Of a stretch of 64,000 nt of DNA, positions 1-11,800 are shown piece after piece. The notes beneath the pieces were generated by a model. It did not search any database. It was not told the origin of the DNA and saw only the letters and a list, made by a program, of their open reading frames with translations. Position 1 is the first letter of the stretch. Each line of letters opens with the position of its first letter. Source of the stretch: Sphingomonas natans (GTDB taxonomy: Bacteria > Pseudomonadota > Alphaproteobacteria > Sphingomonadales > Sphingomonadaceae). The stretch covers positions 124,001-188,000 of the forward strand of contig NZ_JAUOTP010000006.1 in the NCBI RefSeq assembly GCF_030546695.1. The letters are read 5' to 3'. A program made the translations under genes and the position numbers.

Positions 1-1
1 G

Positions 2-214
2 ACGATCCCGATGGGCGCCAAGGCGCCGCAGGCGGCCGGCGCGATCCACACCGATTTCGAGCGCGGCTTCATCCGCGCCGAGACGATCGCCTTCGCCGAT
101 TTCGTCGCCTTCAAGGGCGAGGCCGGCGCGCGCGAAGCGGGCAAGCTGCGCTCGGAAGGCAAAGAGTATGTCGTCCACGACGGCGACATCCTGCTGTTCC
201 GCTTCAACGTCTGA
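2..214 (+). CDS. ychF: Redox-regulated ATPase YchF, C-terminal fragment
   Basis: This is the last 70 codons of YchF/OLA1, a ribosome-associated Obg-family ATPase; the 5' part lies outside the window. The frame is open from base 2 to a TGA at 212-214. The fragment is the C-terminal TGS domain: the stretches [32 protein letters not shown] and the terminal ILLFRFNV are near-diagnostic of YchF. An internal ATG at base 11 is not the true start. A palindromic repeat begins 8 bases after the stop. Confidence 0.95.
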   Translation, partial: TIPMGAKAPQAAGAIHTDFERGFIRAETIAFADFVAFKGEAGAREAGKLRSEGKEYVVHDGDILLFRFNV

Positions 215-221
215 ACCCTCT

Positions 222-306
222 CCGTTCGCTTCGAGCGGAGATCGAGCTCGTCGAGATCGTAGTCGAGAAGTCGGCTCGGAGTTCTCGACAAGCTCGAACC
301 AAACGG
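222..306. repeat. Palindromic intergenic repeat, family A, copy 1
   Basis: An imperfect palindrome begins CCGTTCGCTTCGAGC and ends CTCGACAAGCTCGAACC. It shares its outer ends and internal GTCGAGAAGTC blocks with the copies at 30577-30675 and 53964-54074. It lies between ychF and the MaoC-like gene and ends about 15 bases before the latter's start. Confidence 0.8.
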
Positions 307-320
307 ATTTAAGCTGTATC

Positions 321-767
321 ATGTGGTTCGAGGATATCGAGGTCGGCCGGATCGATCGCTTCGGCGCCTATCCGGTCACGCGCGAGGAGGTGCTCGCCTT
401 CGCGCGCGCTTACGATCCCCAGCCCTTCCACATCGATGACGAGGCCGCGGCGAAGAGCCCGCTGTTCGGCAGGCTGGCCGCGAGCGGCTGGCATACGGCG
501 GCGATCGGCATGCGGATGACGGTCGATTATTGGGAGCCGCTCGACTTCCACACGCTGGGCGCCGCGGGGATCGACGAGATGCGCTTCCTCGCTCCCGTTT
601 TTCCCGGCGACACGCTGCGCGCCGAGGCCGAGGTGCTGGACACGCGCACCTCCGCCTCGCGCCCCGGCGTCGGCATCGTCCGATCGCGGACGACGATCTT
701 CAACCAAGCCGACAAGCCCGTCCTCAGCCACGTCGCGACCGTCTTCATTCCGATGCGGCCGGCCTGA
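321..767 (+). CDS. MaoC-like (R)-hydratase, hot-dog fold
   Basis: A 148-residue protein of the MaoC dehydratase family, which hydrates or dehydrates enoyl-CoA thioesters in the cytoplasm. The hydratase-2 type motif is visible as ARAYDPQPFHIDDEAA (Asp and His being the usual catalytic pair), followed by FGRLAASGWHTAA, and the C-terminal half carries the usual strand AEVLDTRTSASRPGVGIV. The single hot-dog length is normal for the family. The ATG at 321 is preferred because an in-frame start at 168 would run through the family A repeat. A 7-bp hairpin follows the stop, so the gene looks monocistronic. The substrate is not evident. Confidence 0.85.
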   Translation: MWFEDIEVGRIDRFGAYPVTREEVLAFARAYDPQPFHIDDEAAAKSPLFGRLAASGWHTAAIGMRMTVDYWEPLDFHTLGAAGIDEMRFLAPVFPGDTLRAEAEVLDTRTSASRPGVGIVRSRTTIFNQADKPVLSHVATVFIPMRPA

Positions 768-776
768 ACGCCCGCC

Positions 777-796
777 GATCCGCCGGCGCGCGGATC
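777..796 (+). terminator. Possible terminator hairpin after the MaoC-like gene
   Basis: GATCCGC (777-783) and GCGGATC (790-796) form a perfect 7-bp stem with a 6-base loop, 9 bases after the stop. There is no T-tract, so intrinsic termination is uncertain. Confidence 0.35.
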
Positions 797-1093
797 CGGC
801 CGGAAGTTGACAAAGTTGACACTACGTCAGGGGGGGATGGCCCTCCCCGCGCGTGCGGCGGGGCCTTGGCCGGACCGGCCGGCAGCCGACCGGACACGGC
901 CTGGCATTCGCCCGTCGAGCGGCAGGGTAGGTTCGGCAGAAAATAGGATCATCGGTCCAGCCTCATGCGAGCGAGCGGACAGACCAAGTGTCAGGCCAAA
1001 TCCTACATTGCAAGGCGCCTTTCGAGCGCAGTTCGCCCGATATCGGCACCGATCGCGCTTCCTCCCGTAACGTTGCTCGGGCAGCATCCCGAC
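797..1093. other. Intergenic region without a gene
   Basis: Together with the hairpin before it, this gap between the MaoC-like gene and the pyrophosphatase-like lipoprotein spans 326 bases. It holds two tandem TTGACA hexamers (806-811 and 815-820) that could serve as -35 elements, but no convincing -10 partner was found. An upstream in-frame ATG at 965 would add 43 residues with no signal-peptide character, so it was read as non-coding. Confidence 0.5.
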
Positions 1094-2344
1094 ATGCTCC
1101 TTGCCACCCGAATCGTCGCGCTGGCCGCGCTCCTGTCGCTGGCCGCCTGCACGCCCATGCCCCACCCGGCCGCCCCGTCACCGCCACCCGTGGCAACCGC
1201 CGGGCAACGCGCGCCGATCACGGTCCTCGTCTCGATCGACGCCTTCCGGCCCGATTATCGCGGCCACGGCCTGACCCCGAATCTCGATGCGATCGCGGCG
1301 CAGGGACTGAGCGGGACGATGACGCCGAGCTTCCCGACGCTCACCTTCCCCAATCATTATGCGATGGCGACCGGCCTGCGCCCCGATCGCAACGGCATCG
1401 TCGAGAACAAGATGCGCGATCCCGCGCGCCCAGACGGTCTGTTCGAATCCAAGGAGAAATCGTCGGCCGATCCCTTCTGGTGGGATCAGGCCGAGCCGAT
1501 CTGGGTGACGGCCGAGAAGGCCGGCATCCGCACCGGCATCCTGTTCTATCCCGGCTCCGATCGCGCGATCCGGGGGACGCGGCCGGGCATCTGGCTGCCC
1601 TTCGACGGCGCGATCACGAGCGAGCAGCGGATCGATTTCCTGCTCGACTGGGCCCGCCGGCCCGCGCCTGACCGCCCACGCTTCCTCTCCGTCTATTTCG
1701 ACGCGGTCGACAAGGCCGGCCACGCGCACGGCGCCGGCGCACCCGAGACAGACGCCGCGATCCGCGAGGTGGATTCCGCGATCGGCCGGCTCCGGCGTGA
1801 GTTCGCGGCGATGGGTCAGCCGATCAACCTGCTCGTCGTTTCCGATCACGGACTCGGCACGATCCCGCCCGAGCATGTCCTGCCGCTGGCCAACATCGTC
1901 GATCGCTCGGTCATGGACGTGATGACGGCGGGCGGCCCGGCCATCTCGGTCTGGCCGAAGCCGGGGCAGGAGGCGAAGGTCGCGGCGATGCTGCTCAGGC
2001 CGCATCCGCATCTGCAATGCTGGCGCCGCGAGGACCTGCCCGCGCGCTTCCATTACGGGCACAATCCGCGCGTCCCGCCCTTTTACTGCGTCGTGCAGGA
2101 CCGCGGCTGGATCTATGTCGACAAGGTCGTGACGACGACGGTCGGCGATCACGGTTACGACAATGAAAACCCGGACATGACCGCGCTGTTCCTCGCGACC
2201 GGCCCGGCCTTTCCCAAAAAGGCGACGCTGCCCAAGTTCGACAATGTCGACGTGTATCCGCTGCTGCGGGAGCTGATCGGCCTGCCGCCGCAGCCGGATA
2301 TCGACGGCACCGTCGCGCCGTTCAGGGGGCTGGCGAGGCCCTGA
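1094..2344 (+). CDS. Nucleotide pyrophosphatase/phosphodiesterase-like lipoprotein
   Basis: A 416-residue ectonucleotide pyrophosphatase/phosphodiesterase (NPP) of the alkaline-phosphatase superfamily. The ATG at 1094 is chosen because it opens directly into a lipoprotein signal with lipobox LAAC (Cys19). Metal and catalytic motifs are in order: VLVSIDAFRPDY (Asp49), PTLTFPNHYAMATGL with catalytic Thr84, SVYFDAVDKAGHAHG, VVSDHGLG and VGDHGYDN. The protein should sit in the periplasm or outer membrane and hydrolyse phosphodiester or pyrophosphate bonds of nucleotides or similar substrates. It is convergent with prfC; a family B repeat separates them. The exact substrate cannot be read. Confidence 0.88.
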   Translation: MLLATRIVALAALLSLAACTPMPHPAAPSPPPVATAGQRAPITVLVSIDAFRPDYRGHGLTPNLDAIAAQGLSGTMTPSFPTLTFPNHYAMATGLRPDRNGIVENKMRDPARPDGLFESKEKSSADPFWWDQAEPIWVTAEKAGIRTGILFYPGSDRAIRGTRPGIWLPFDGAITSEQRIDFLLDWARRPAPDRPRFLSVYFDAVDKAGHAHGAGAPETDAAIREVDSAIGRLRREFAAMGQPINLLVVSDHGLGTIPPEHVLPLANIVDRSVMDVMTAGGPAISVWPKPGQEAKVAAMLLRPHPHLQCWRREDLPARFHYGHNPRVPPFYCVVQDRGWIYVDKVVTTTVGDHGYDNENPDMTALFLATGPAFPKKATLPKFDNVDVYPLLRELIGLPPQPDIDGTVAPFRGLARP

Positions 2345-2347
2345 CGG

Positions 2348-2452
2348 CTCCCCTCCCTGCAAGGGAGGGGCTGGGGGTCGGTTGGCCATCCTCGAAGCGC
2401 GGGCCGATGTTGAGCCACCCACCCCTCAATCCCCTCCCTTCCAGGGAGGGGA
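2348..2452. repeat. Paired-hairpin repeat, family B, copy 1
   Basis: Two inverted hairpins of the type CTCCCCTCCCTGCAAGGGAG face each other across about 50 bases, with GGGGT and ACCCC spacers. The same element occurs at 56223-56327. Here it lies between two convergent genes and may act as a bidirectional terminator. Confidence 0.8.
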
Positions 2453-2459
2453 GGAAGGT

Positions 2460-4052
2460 CTAACGCCTATCCTTCGTCGCCGCGAAGCGCACGTCCGGAT
2501 TGCGCTGCTGGACGTAGCTCAGCTCCCACAGATCCTTGGCCATGAACACCGGCGCGCCGTCGCGGTCCTCGGCCATCGCCGAGCGATGATCGGCGAGGAA
2601 GCCCTCGATCACCTTCGCCTCGCCCATCACCCAGCGCGCCGTGTCCCAGGGCGAGGGCTCGAACCCGGCATCCACCTTATATTCGGCCTGCAGGCGGGAG
2701 ATCAGCACCTCCAGCTGCAGCTGCCCGACCACGCCGACGATCCACTGCGATCCGATCGAGGGATGGAAGACCTGCATGATCCCCTCCTCGGCCATGTCGT
2801 TGAGCGCGTTGCGCAACTGCTTGGTCTTGGTCGGATCGGCGAGCCGCACGCGGCGCAGGATTTCCGGCGCGAAATTGGGGAGCCCCGTGAAGCGCAGTTC
2901 CTCGCCCTCGGTGAGCGTATCGCCGACGCGCAAGGTGCCGTGATTGGGGATGCCGATGATGTCGCCGGGATAGGCCTCGTCGGCCAGTTCGCGATCGCGC
3001 GCCATGAACAGCAAAGGCGAATGGACCGCGATCGTCTTGCCCGTGCCGATCTGCGAAAGCTTCATCCCCCGCCGGAAGCGCCCCGCACACAGCCGCATGA
3101 ACGCGATCCGGTCGCGATGCTGCGGGTTCATATTGGCCTGCACCTTGAAGATGAAGCCGGAGACCGCCGTCTCGTCCGGCTTGACCTCCCGCGGCTCGGC
3201 CGGCTGCGCGCGCGGCGGCGGCGCATGTTCGGCGAGCGCCTCGATCAGTTGCTCGACCCCGAAATCCTTCAGCGCGGAGCCGAAATAGACCGGCGTCAGG
3301 TCGCCCGCGCGATACGCTTCCAGGTCGAAGCTCGCATAGCCGCCCTGCGCCAGCTCGGCCTCGTCGCGCAGCTTCGCCAGCGCCTGCTCGGACAGAAGCC
3401 CTTCCAGCTTGGCATCGTCGAGCCCGGAGACGGGCTCCTGTCGCCCCTCATAGGCGCCGGTCGCATCGTCGGCCGGCATGTGGAGCCGGTCGCGGGCAAG
3501 ATCGTAAATTCCTTCGAATTCGCCGCCCATTCCGGCGGGCCAGCTCATCGGGCACACGTCCAATGCCAGCTTGTCGGCGATCTCGTCGAGCAAAGCGAAG
3601 CCGCCCAGCCCTTCGCGATCCACCTTGTTGACGAAGGTGATGATCGGCACGTTGCGCAGCCGGCACACTTCGAACAGCTTCAGCGTCTGCGCCTCGATGC
3701 CACGCGCGGCATCGATCACCATCACCGCCGAATCGACCGCGGTGAGCGTGCGATACGTATCCTCGGAGAAATCCTCGTGCCCCGGCGTATCGAGCAGGTT
3801 GAAGGTGATGCCCTGCCGCTCGAACGTCATCACGCTGGACGTGACCGAGATGCCGCGCTGCTGCTCGATCTTCATCCAGTCGGACCGCGCGCGCCGCGCC
3901 TGCCCGCGCGCGCGGACTTCGCCTGCGGCGTGGATCGCGCCGCCGAACAGCAGCAGCTTCTCGGTGAGCGTGGTCTTGCCGGCGTCCGGATGCGAGATGA
4001 TCGCGAAGGTGCGGCGCGGCGACGATTTGGGAGATGAGGTGGGTGATGCCAT
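2460..4052 (-). CDS. prfC: Peptide chain release factor 3
   Basis: A 530-residue translational GTPase, RF3, that recycles RF1/RF2 from the ribosome after termination. The G1 loop reads AIISHPDAGKTTLTEKLL near residues 16-33, switch II is DTPGHEDFSEDTYR, and the G4 motif is NKVD. The length matches the E. coli enzyme (529), and the segment ARSDWMKIEQQRGISVTSSV is typical of RF3 rather than EF-G. The TAG stop lies 7 bases from the family B repeat. It is a single gene: the upstream minus-strand neighbour ends 74 bases away with a hairpin between. Confidence 0.97.
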   Translation of the reverse strand: MASPTSSPKSSPRRTFAIISHPDAGKTTLTEKLLLFGGAIHAAGEVRARGQARRARSDWMKIEQQRGISVTSSVMTFERQGITFNLLDTPGHEDFSEDTYRTLTAVDSAVMVIDAARGIEAQTLKLFEVCRLRNVPIITFVNKVDREGLGGFALLDEIADKLALDVCPMSWPAGMGGEFEGIYDLARDRLHMPADDATGAYEGRQEPVSGLDDAKLEGLLSEQALAKLRDEAELAQGGYASFDLEAYRAGDLTPVYFGSALKDFGVEQLIEALAEHAPPPRAQPAEPREVKPDETAVSGFIFKVQANMNPQHRDRIAFMRLCAGRFRRGMKLSQIGTGKTIAVHSPLLFMARDRELADEAYPGDIIGIPNHGTLRVGDTLTEGEELRFTGLPNFAPEILRRVRLADPTKTKQLRNALNDMAEEGIMQVFHPSIGSQWIVGVVGQLQLEVLISRLQAEYKVDAGFEPSPWDTARWVMGEAKVIEGFLADHRSAMAEDRDGAPVFMAKDLWELSYVQQRNPDVRFAATKDRR

Positions 4053-4081
4053 GATAGGCCGCGGCGCTTAGCAGCCGCGAT

Positions 4082-4114
4082 GCGGGGCGTCATCCGTCGC
4101 GAACGACGCCCCGC
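4082..4114 (-). terminator. Hairpin downstream of the alanine-rich protein gene
   Basis: GCGGGGCGTC (4082-4091) pairs perfectly with GACGCCCCGC (4105-4114), 12 bases past the minus-strand stop at 4127. It is a strong 10-bp stem without a clear T-tract. Confidence 0.5.
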
Positions 4115-4126
4115 CTGCGGACGAAC

Positions 4127-4780
4127 TCAATTCTGCGAGGTCGTCACCTTGGTCGTCGTCGTCTCGGCGACGCGGGCGGCGGGCCGCGCGGTCGTCTTGC
4201 GGACGACGACGCGCTTCTTGGTCGCGACACTCGGTGCGGCCTTCGTCGTGGTCGTCGTCACCTCGGTCGTCGTCGGCGCGGGCGCCTGCGCGATCACGAC
4301 CGGCGGGGCGGCGCGCGCGGCGGCCGCATCGGCGGAGGCGGCGTTCGCCGCCTGCTCGGCCGAGGCGGCGCGGGCATTGGCGTCGGCCGCGCTCGCCTGA
4401 GCGGACGCGACATCGGCGCTGGCATTGGCCGCGCGCTGCGCACTCACGGTCTTGGCTTCGGCGACGGCGCGATCGGAAAGCTCGCTCCCCTTCATCGCCA
4501 GCGTGATCGCCTCTTCCTTGTGCCCGGACGAGCGCGCCTCACGCGATTCGCGCAGAGCCGCGGAAGCGTCCGCCTGCATCTGCGCGGTCGCGCCGCCGCC
4601 GGGCAGCTTGGCCGCCATATCGACCTTGCCCTGCGCTTCGGCGATCGCCTTGTCGGCGCGGTCGCCCTTGCCCTCGGCATGCGCAGGCGCGGTGAGCGCG
4701 ATCAGGATGCCCGGCGTGGCCGCCAGCGCGATCAGGCCGGCGACGCTCGTGTCCCGGAAGAATCGGTTGATGCGGTTCAT
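4127..4780 (-). CDS. Exported alanine-rich coiled-coil protein of unknown function
   Basis: A 217-residue protein I cannot assign. Residues 1-35 form a signal peptide ending AHA. Residues about 40-155 are Ala-rich and helical (charged residues at regular spacing, long AxxAxxA runs), probably a coiled coil. The tail is low-complexity: a Thr-rich stretch, a basic [16 protein letters not shown] block, then [11 protein letters not shown]. The composition resembles periplasmic DUF4398-like proteins. The basic tail could bind peptidoglycan or envelope polymer, but that is inference. It is divergent from the SBF-like transporter gene and ends at a strong hairpin, so it is likely monocistronic. Confidence 0.7.
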   Translation of the reverse strand: MNRINRFFRDTSVAGLIALAATPGILIALTAPAHAEGKGDRADKAIAEAQGKVDMAAKLPGGGATAQMQADASAALRESREARSSGHKEEAITLAMKGSELSDRAVAEAKTVSAQRAANASADVASAQASAADANARAASAEQAANAASADAAAARAAPPVVIAQAPAPTTTEVTTTTTKAAPSVATKKRVVVRKTTARPAARVAETTTTKVTTSQN

Positions 4781-4924
4781 GTCATCTACTCCAAACTACT
4801 CTTCGGTGTTGCGGAAAGAACGGACCCCCTTTGCGAAGGTTCCGGTTCGGCCCCTGCGCGGGCGCCTGCCGGGGCGCGCGAACCGGCCTTCCCAAGCGCC
4901 CCCCCGCCTGCCAGACCGCGGCTC

Positions 4925-5905
4925 ATGCTCCGCAAGATTGTCCCCGATCCCTTCCTGCTGATCCTCGTCGGCACCGTCCTCCTCGCCAGCTTCCTGCCCG
5001 CGCGCGGCGCCTTCGCGATCGCCGTCTCGTGGCTGGCGACCGCGACCGTGGTGCTGCTGTTCTTCTTCCACGGCGCGAAGCTCGCCCGCGAGCAGATCCT
5101 CGCCGGCATCACGCACTGGCGCCTCCACCTCGCGATCCTCGGCACCACCTTCGTGCTGTTCCCGCTGATCGGCATCGCCGCGACCAAAGGCCTCGCCGGC
5201 TACCTGCCCGCGCCGCTTCTTACCGGCATCCTGTTCCTCACGGTCCTGCCCAGCACGGTCCAGTCGGCGATCGCGTTCGTCGGGATCGCGCACGGCAATG
5301 TCGGCGCGGCGGTAGCGTCGGCCTCGGCCTCGCAAATGCTCGGCGTCGTGCTGACGCCGCTGCTGATGAGCCTACTCGCGGGCACGCATGGCGGCGCAGG
5401 CGGGCTCGAGGGCATGGGCGAGGTCGCGCTGCAGATCCTCGTGCCGTTCGTCGTCGGCCACCTGTTGCGGCCGTGGCTGAAGGATTGGATCGCGCGCCAC
5501 AAGGCGCACGTGAACCTCACCGATCGCTCGACGATCATCATCGCCGTCTACAGCGCCTTCTCCGCCGCCGTCCTCGGCGGCATCTGGCACCAGCTTCCGC
5601 CCTCGGCGCTGGCGGCGCTGTTCGCGATCGACGCCGTGCTGCTCGCGCTCGGCCTGGCCTTCACCTGGGGGCTCGGCGGGCTCTGCGGGTTCGCGCGCGA
5701 GGATCGCATCGCCTTGCTCTTCTGCGGCACCAAGAAGAGCCTCGTCCAGGGCGTGCCGATGGCGCGCGTGCTGTTCCCCGGCGGCGAAGCGGGCGTGATC
5801 GTGCTGCCGGTGATGATCTTCCACCAGATGCAGCTCATGGCCTGCGCGTTCATCGCGCGCGGCTTCGCGCGCGGCTTCGACGCCGAAATCCGCGACGAGG
5901 CCTGA
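4925..5905 (+). CDS. Bile acid:sodium symporter-family transporter
   Basis: A 326-residue inner-membrane protein of the SBF-like (PSE/BASS, YfeH-type) family with about nine or ten hydrophobic segments. The start [20 protein letters not shown] is typical of YfeH relatives, as are [20 protein letters not shown] and [20 protein letters not shown]. The polar residues in those two segments line the substrate and sodium path in the family. The ATG at 4925 is preferred because a longer in-frame start at 4520 would overlap the divergent gene's coding region. The substrate is unknown. Confidence 0.88.
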   Translation: MLRKIVPDPFLLILVGTVLLASFLPARGAFAIAVSWLATATVVLLFFFHGAKLAREQILAGITHWRLHLAILGTTFVLFPLIGIAATKGLAGYLPAPLLTGILFLTVLPSTVQSAIAFVGIAHGNVGAAVASASASQMLGVVLTPLLMSLLAGTHGGAGGLEGMGEVALQILVPFVVGHLLRPWLKDWIARHKAHVNLTDRSTIIIAVYSAFSAAVLGGIWHQLPPSALAALFAIDAVLLALGLAFTWGLGGLCGFAREDRIALLFCGTKKSLVQGVPMARVLFPGGEAGVIVLPVMIFHQMQLMACAFIARGFARGFDAEIRDEA

Positions 5906-5982
5906 TCGCGCGGGCTTGTGGGGCACGCGCCGCAGGCGCTAGGCCACGCGCCGCGCCGACGCGGGAGCGGCCGTCCGGAGGG

Positions 5983-7923
<1,941 letters not shown>

Positions 7924-8046
7924 AGTCCGCTCATCCTGAGGAGCCATTGAGCGAAGTCGAAATGGCGTCTCGAAGGACTTCGACCGACATCGCAGGTCCT
8001 TCGAGACGGGCCTTCGCCTTAGCTCAGTCCCTCCTCAGGATGGGCG
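7924..8046. repeat. Palindromic intergenic repeat, family D
   Basis: The element opens with TCATCCTGAGGAGCC, carries GTCTCGAAGGAC against GTCCTTCGAGAC in its centre, and closes with CTCCTCAGGATG. The whole forms a long imperfect palindrome between two convergent genes (acs and the prepilin peptidase). Confidence 0.75.
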
Positions 8047-8047
8047 G

Positions 8048-8785
8048 TCAGAAGACGTGAGTCACAACCCAAAGCCAGCCGCCCCATCCCGCCACCGCGA
8101 GCAACGTCCCTAGCGGGAGCCGATCCAGCGCCTGCTTCCGCGCCGCGAGAGCCCAGACGATCCCGATTGCGCACGCACCCAGCACGACCCAAGGCAGCAT
8201 TTGCCACCCGAGCCACGCGCCTATCGCGCCGAGCAGTTTCGCATCCCCCTGCCCCAGCCCGACCCGTCCACGCGCGCGCCGATAGGCCGCCGCGATCAAT
8301 GCGAGCGCGGCATAGCCCGCCACCGCGCCGGTCAGCCTGTCGGCCAAAGGCGCCGGCCCCGCCAGCAGACCCAGCGCAGCGAGCGGGAAGGTGAGCCGAT
8401 CGGGCAGCCAGAAATGGTCGAAATCGATCAGCGCCAGCGCGGCCAGCAACCACCCGAACAACGCCCCCGCCACGCCGACAGCATCCGGCCGCCACAGCAT
8501 CGCGAACAGGCCGATCAGCCCGCAGGCCAGTTCCATCGCCGGATGGCGCCAGTCGATCACGCCGCCGCAGGCGCCGCATCGCCCGCGCTGCGCGACGAAA
8601 CTCACCAGCGGCACCAGCCGCCAGCCCGGGATCGGCACGTTGCACGCGTCGCACGCCGATCGCCCGCGCGCGATCGATCGCCCTGCCGGCCAGCGGATCG
8701 CCAGCGTCGCCAGAAAACTGCCCGCGATCATGCCCATCAGCAGAGCTGCAACCGGAACCAGCCAAGGATACGTATCGGTAGTCAT
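8048..8785 (-). CDS. Type 4 prepilin peptidase (A24 family)
   Basis: A 245-residue polytopic membrane protease that cleaves type IV pilin-like leaders and N-methylates the new N-terminus. It has the cytoplasmic zinc-finger-like cysteines (C45xxC48 and C70xxC73) of bifunctional PilD/GspO enzymes. The two aspartate motifs of the A24 fold are ALIDFDHFWLPDRL and LGQGDAKLLGAIGAWLG. The ATG at 8785 opens directly into the first membrane segment; a longer frame to 9076 would overlap the divergent CHAT gene. No pilin or secretin gene is nearby, so its substrates lie elsewhere. Confidence 0.92.
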   Translation of the reverse strand: MTTDTYPWLVPVAALLMGMIAGSFLATLAIRWPAGRSIARGRSACDACNVPIPGWRLVPLVSFVAQRGRCGACGGVIDWRHPAMELACGLIGLFAMLWRPDAVGVAGALFGWLLAALALIDFDHFWLPDRLTFPLAALGLLAGPAPLADRLTGAVAGYAALALIAAAYRRARGRVGLGQGDAKLLGAIGAWLGWQMLPWVVLGACAIGIVWALAARKQALDRLPLGTLLAVAGWGGWLWVVTHVF

Positions 8786-8891
8786 GAGCGACAGGCGGGC
8801 CTCGACTTTTGGCGCGGTTGGGGGCAGCAGCAATATTCCAGAGTCGCCGGGGGCAATAGGCGGCACTGAGCACGTACGTTGGGGGGCGGCG

Positions 8892-11800
8892 ATGTTGCGG
8901 AGGCTTATATCGGGCGTGTCTCTGGTTGCGGCCGGACTTGCGTCAACTGCTTCGATCGCGGCGGCGCCGACGCCGATCATCCGCCCCAGCGTCGCCGACA
9001 GTTTCCGCCTGGGCTCGGGCGGCTCCAGCCTCTGCCGCGTCCAGAGCCTCGCGACCAGCCCGGTCTCGCGCGGCATGTTCGATCGCAGCTACGCCATCGC
9101 CTGCCGCGATGCCGCCACGCCCGTCGGCGAGATCCACGTCATCCGCCCCGCAGGCGGGGAAGATCCGCTCGCCCGGCTCCCTGCCGCCAAGTGCGAGCCG
9201 CCCACGACTCAGGCGCTCGACGATGTCGGCGAAGCGAGCGTCGCTCCTTGCGAGGGCAAGCAGGCGGATGTCCCGCTCCGCCGCTACGTCATCCGCCGCC
9301 GCGGCAACGTCTATGTGGCGCAGGGCCTTGCAGGCTATGACAGCGCGCTGACGCTCGCGCTCCGCTCGGTCGTCGCCGATCGCGTGCTGCCGGGCGAGGT
9401 TTCGGTCGCGGTCACCGAGGCCGGCGACGCCGCCGCCTTCGCGCGCGTCCAGGCGGGCAGCCTCGATCTCGATCAGGCGCTGGCCGAGGGCTATCGCCGC
9501 AACAATGGCGGCAATTATGCCGAGGCCGCCGAATTCTTCGACACTTTGCTCCAGCGCCGCTTCTCCTCGGCCGATCCGAACCGGCGCTACGGCGAATATG
9601 TCGTCAACCGCGCGCTCCAGAAATCGAACCTCGGCGAGTTCGCCGAGTCCGACGCGCTCTTCGCCGAGGCGCGCCGCATCCCGACGGCCGACCCGGTCGA
9701 GCTGCGCCTCCGCCGCAATCTCGAGGCGATCAACCATCTGAACCAGGGCCGCCTGCCCCAGGCGCTCGCGATCCTGGCCGCGCCGGTCGCGCCGATCGGC
9801 GGGGTCGAGGTTACCGCCGACCAGATCGACAAGGCGACCTCCGCCGCGATCAACAGCGAAGGGCCGTTCGCGTCCGAGCTTGGCGTCGGCGCGGTCGCCG
9901 CGCTCACGCCCGAGGAAAAGGCCGCGATCCTCGATGCGCAGGCGGTCTCGATCCGCGGCAGCATCTATCGCCTGCAGGGCAAGAATGCGCAGGCGCGCGC
10001 CGCGATGGACGAGATGCTCGGCAAGATCGCGCGCATCCGCGGCGGCAATGTCAGTTCGCTGACCCGCCTGCGCGCGCAGGCGCTCTCCGAAGTCGCACAG
10101 ATTGACGAGAGCGAGGGCAATATTCCCCGCGCCGAAGCGGGACTGCGGCAGTCGCTCGCGATCCTCGATTCCGAATATCCGGGCTCGGCAGCGGTCAATG
10201 CGGCGCGCGCGCGCCTCGGCGCCTTCCTCGCCCGCACCAACCGCACCGCGGAGTCGCTCGCCCTCTACCGCCAGGTGGTCGATGCGATGATCGCCAATGG
10301 CGGCGCGACCGCCGGCTTCGAGGGCCTGCTGGCGCCCTATTTCACGTTGCTCGCGCAGCAGATCCCGACCAATCCCGGCTTGACCGCGGATTTCTTCGGC
10401 GCCGCGCAGACATTGCAGCGCCCCGGCCTCGCCGAGACGCAGGCGATCCTGACGCGCGAGCTTTCGGGCGGTGACGATGCCGCCTCGGCGCTGTTCCGCC
10501 AGTCGGTGACGCTCGGCCGCGAGATCGAGAGGCAGCGCATCACGCTCGCCCGCCTGGCCTCGATCGAGACGCCCACGCCCGAGCAGGCGGCCCTGATCAC
10601 GCAGGGCCGCGATCGCCTCAACCAGCTCCAGGCCGATCAGGTCGGCGTCCAGTCGCGACTCGGCGCCTTCCCGCGCTATCGCGTCGTCTCGGGCCGCATC
10701 TCCTCGCTGCCCGAGCTCCAGCAGACGCTGAAGCCGGGCGAGGCCTATTGGAAACTGCTCGTCGTCGGCGGGCGCGTGTTCGGCTTCTTCGCGGGCCAGA
10801 GCGAGGCGACCGCCTGGGCGGTCCCGCTCGATGCGCCGCAGCTCGAGACGACCGTCGATGCGATCCGCGAGAGCATCGCCGTCACCGTCGACGGCAAGCT
10901 GGAGACGCATCCGTTCGACGTCGCCCGTGCGCGCGCGCTTTACGTGGCGCTCGCCGGACCGCAGGCCGCGGCGCTGCCCAAGGTCAAGCATCTGATCTTC
11001 GAGCCCGACGGCGCGATGCTTCGCCTGCCCGCCAATCTGCTCGTCACCGATCAGGCCGGGGTCGATCGCTATCTGAAACAGGCCGACGATCCCAAGGGCG
11101 ATGCGTTCGATTTCCGCGGTATCGCCTGGCTCGGCCGCGGGATCGAAATCTCAACCTCGGTGAGCCCGCGCTCGTTCGAGGATGTCCGCCGCACCCCGCC
11201 CTCGACCGCCAAGAAGCAGTATCTCGGCCTCGGCCACAATGCGCCGGTGCCGGCGATGGTCCAGCTCACCTCGTTCACGCCGCCCGCCGCGGGCACGCTC
11301 GATTGCTCGTGGCCGCTCGCCGCGTGGAGCAACCCGATCTCGGCCAAGGAGCTGTTCCTCGCGCAGAAGGTGATCGGCACCGACAAGGCCGACGTCATCA
11401 CCGGCGAGCCCTTCAACGACACCGCGATCCGCGACAGCAAGGATCTCGGCCAGTATCGCATCCTCCATTTCGCGACGCACGGACTGGTCGCGGCGCCCCG
11501 CCCGTCCTGCCTCGCGCGGCCCGCTCTGCTCACCTCGTTCGGTCCGACGGCCAGCGACGGCCTGCTGAGTTTCGTCGAAATCTACGATCTGAAGCTCGAC
11601 GCCGATCTCGTCATCCTCTCCGCTTGCGATACCGCCGGCAGCGCCTCTGTCGATGCGACGCGCGAGGCGGGCGTCACTTCGGGCGGCGGTCGCGCACTCG
11701 ACGGCCTCGTCCGCGCCTTCATCGGCGCCGGCAGCCGTTCGGTGCTGGCGACGCACTGGCCCGCGCCCGACGATTATCGCGCCACCGAGCGGCTGATCTC

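Noticed and set aside
797-1093. Upstream in-frame start of the NPP-like lipoprotein at 965
   Set aside because: The added 43 residues would place the lipoprotein signal inside the chain, which is incompatible with lipidation at Cys19.
4831-5982. N-terminal extension of acs to 4831
   Set aside because: The added residues are Arg/Pro-rich and overlap the coding strand of the SBF-like transporter in another frame; the 5983 start has a good SD and the family length.
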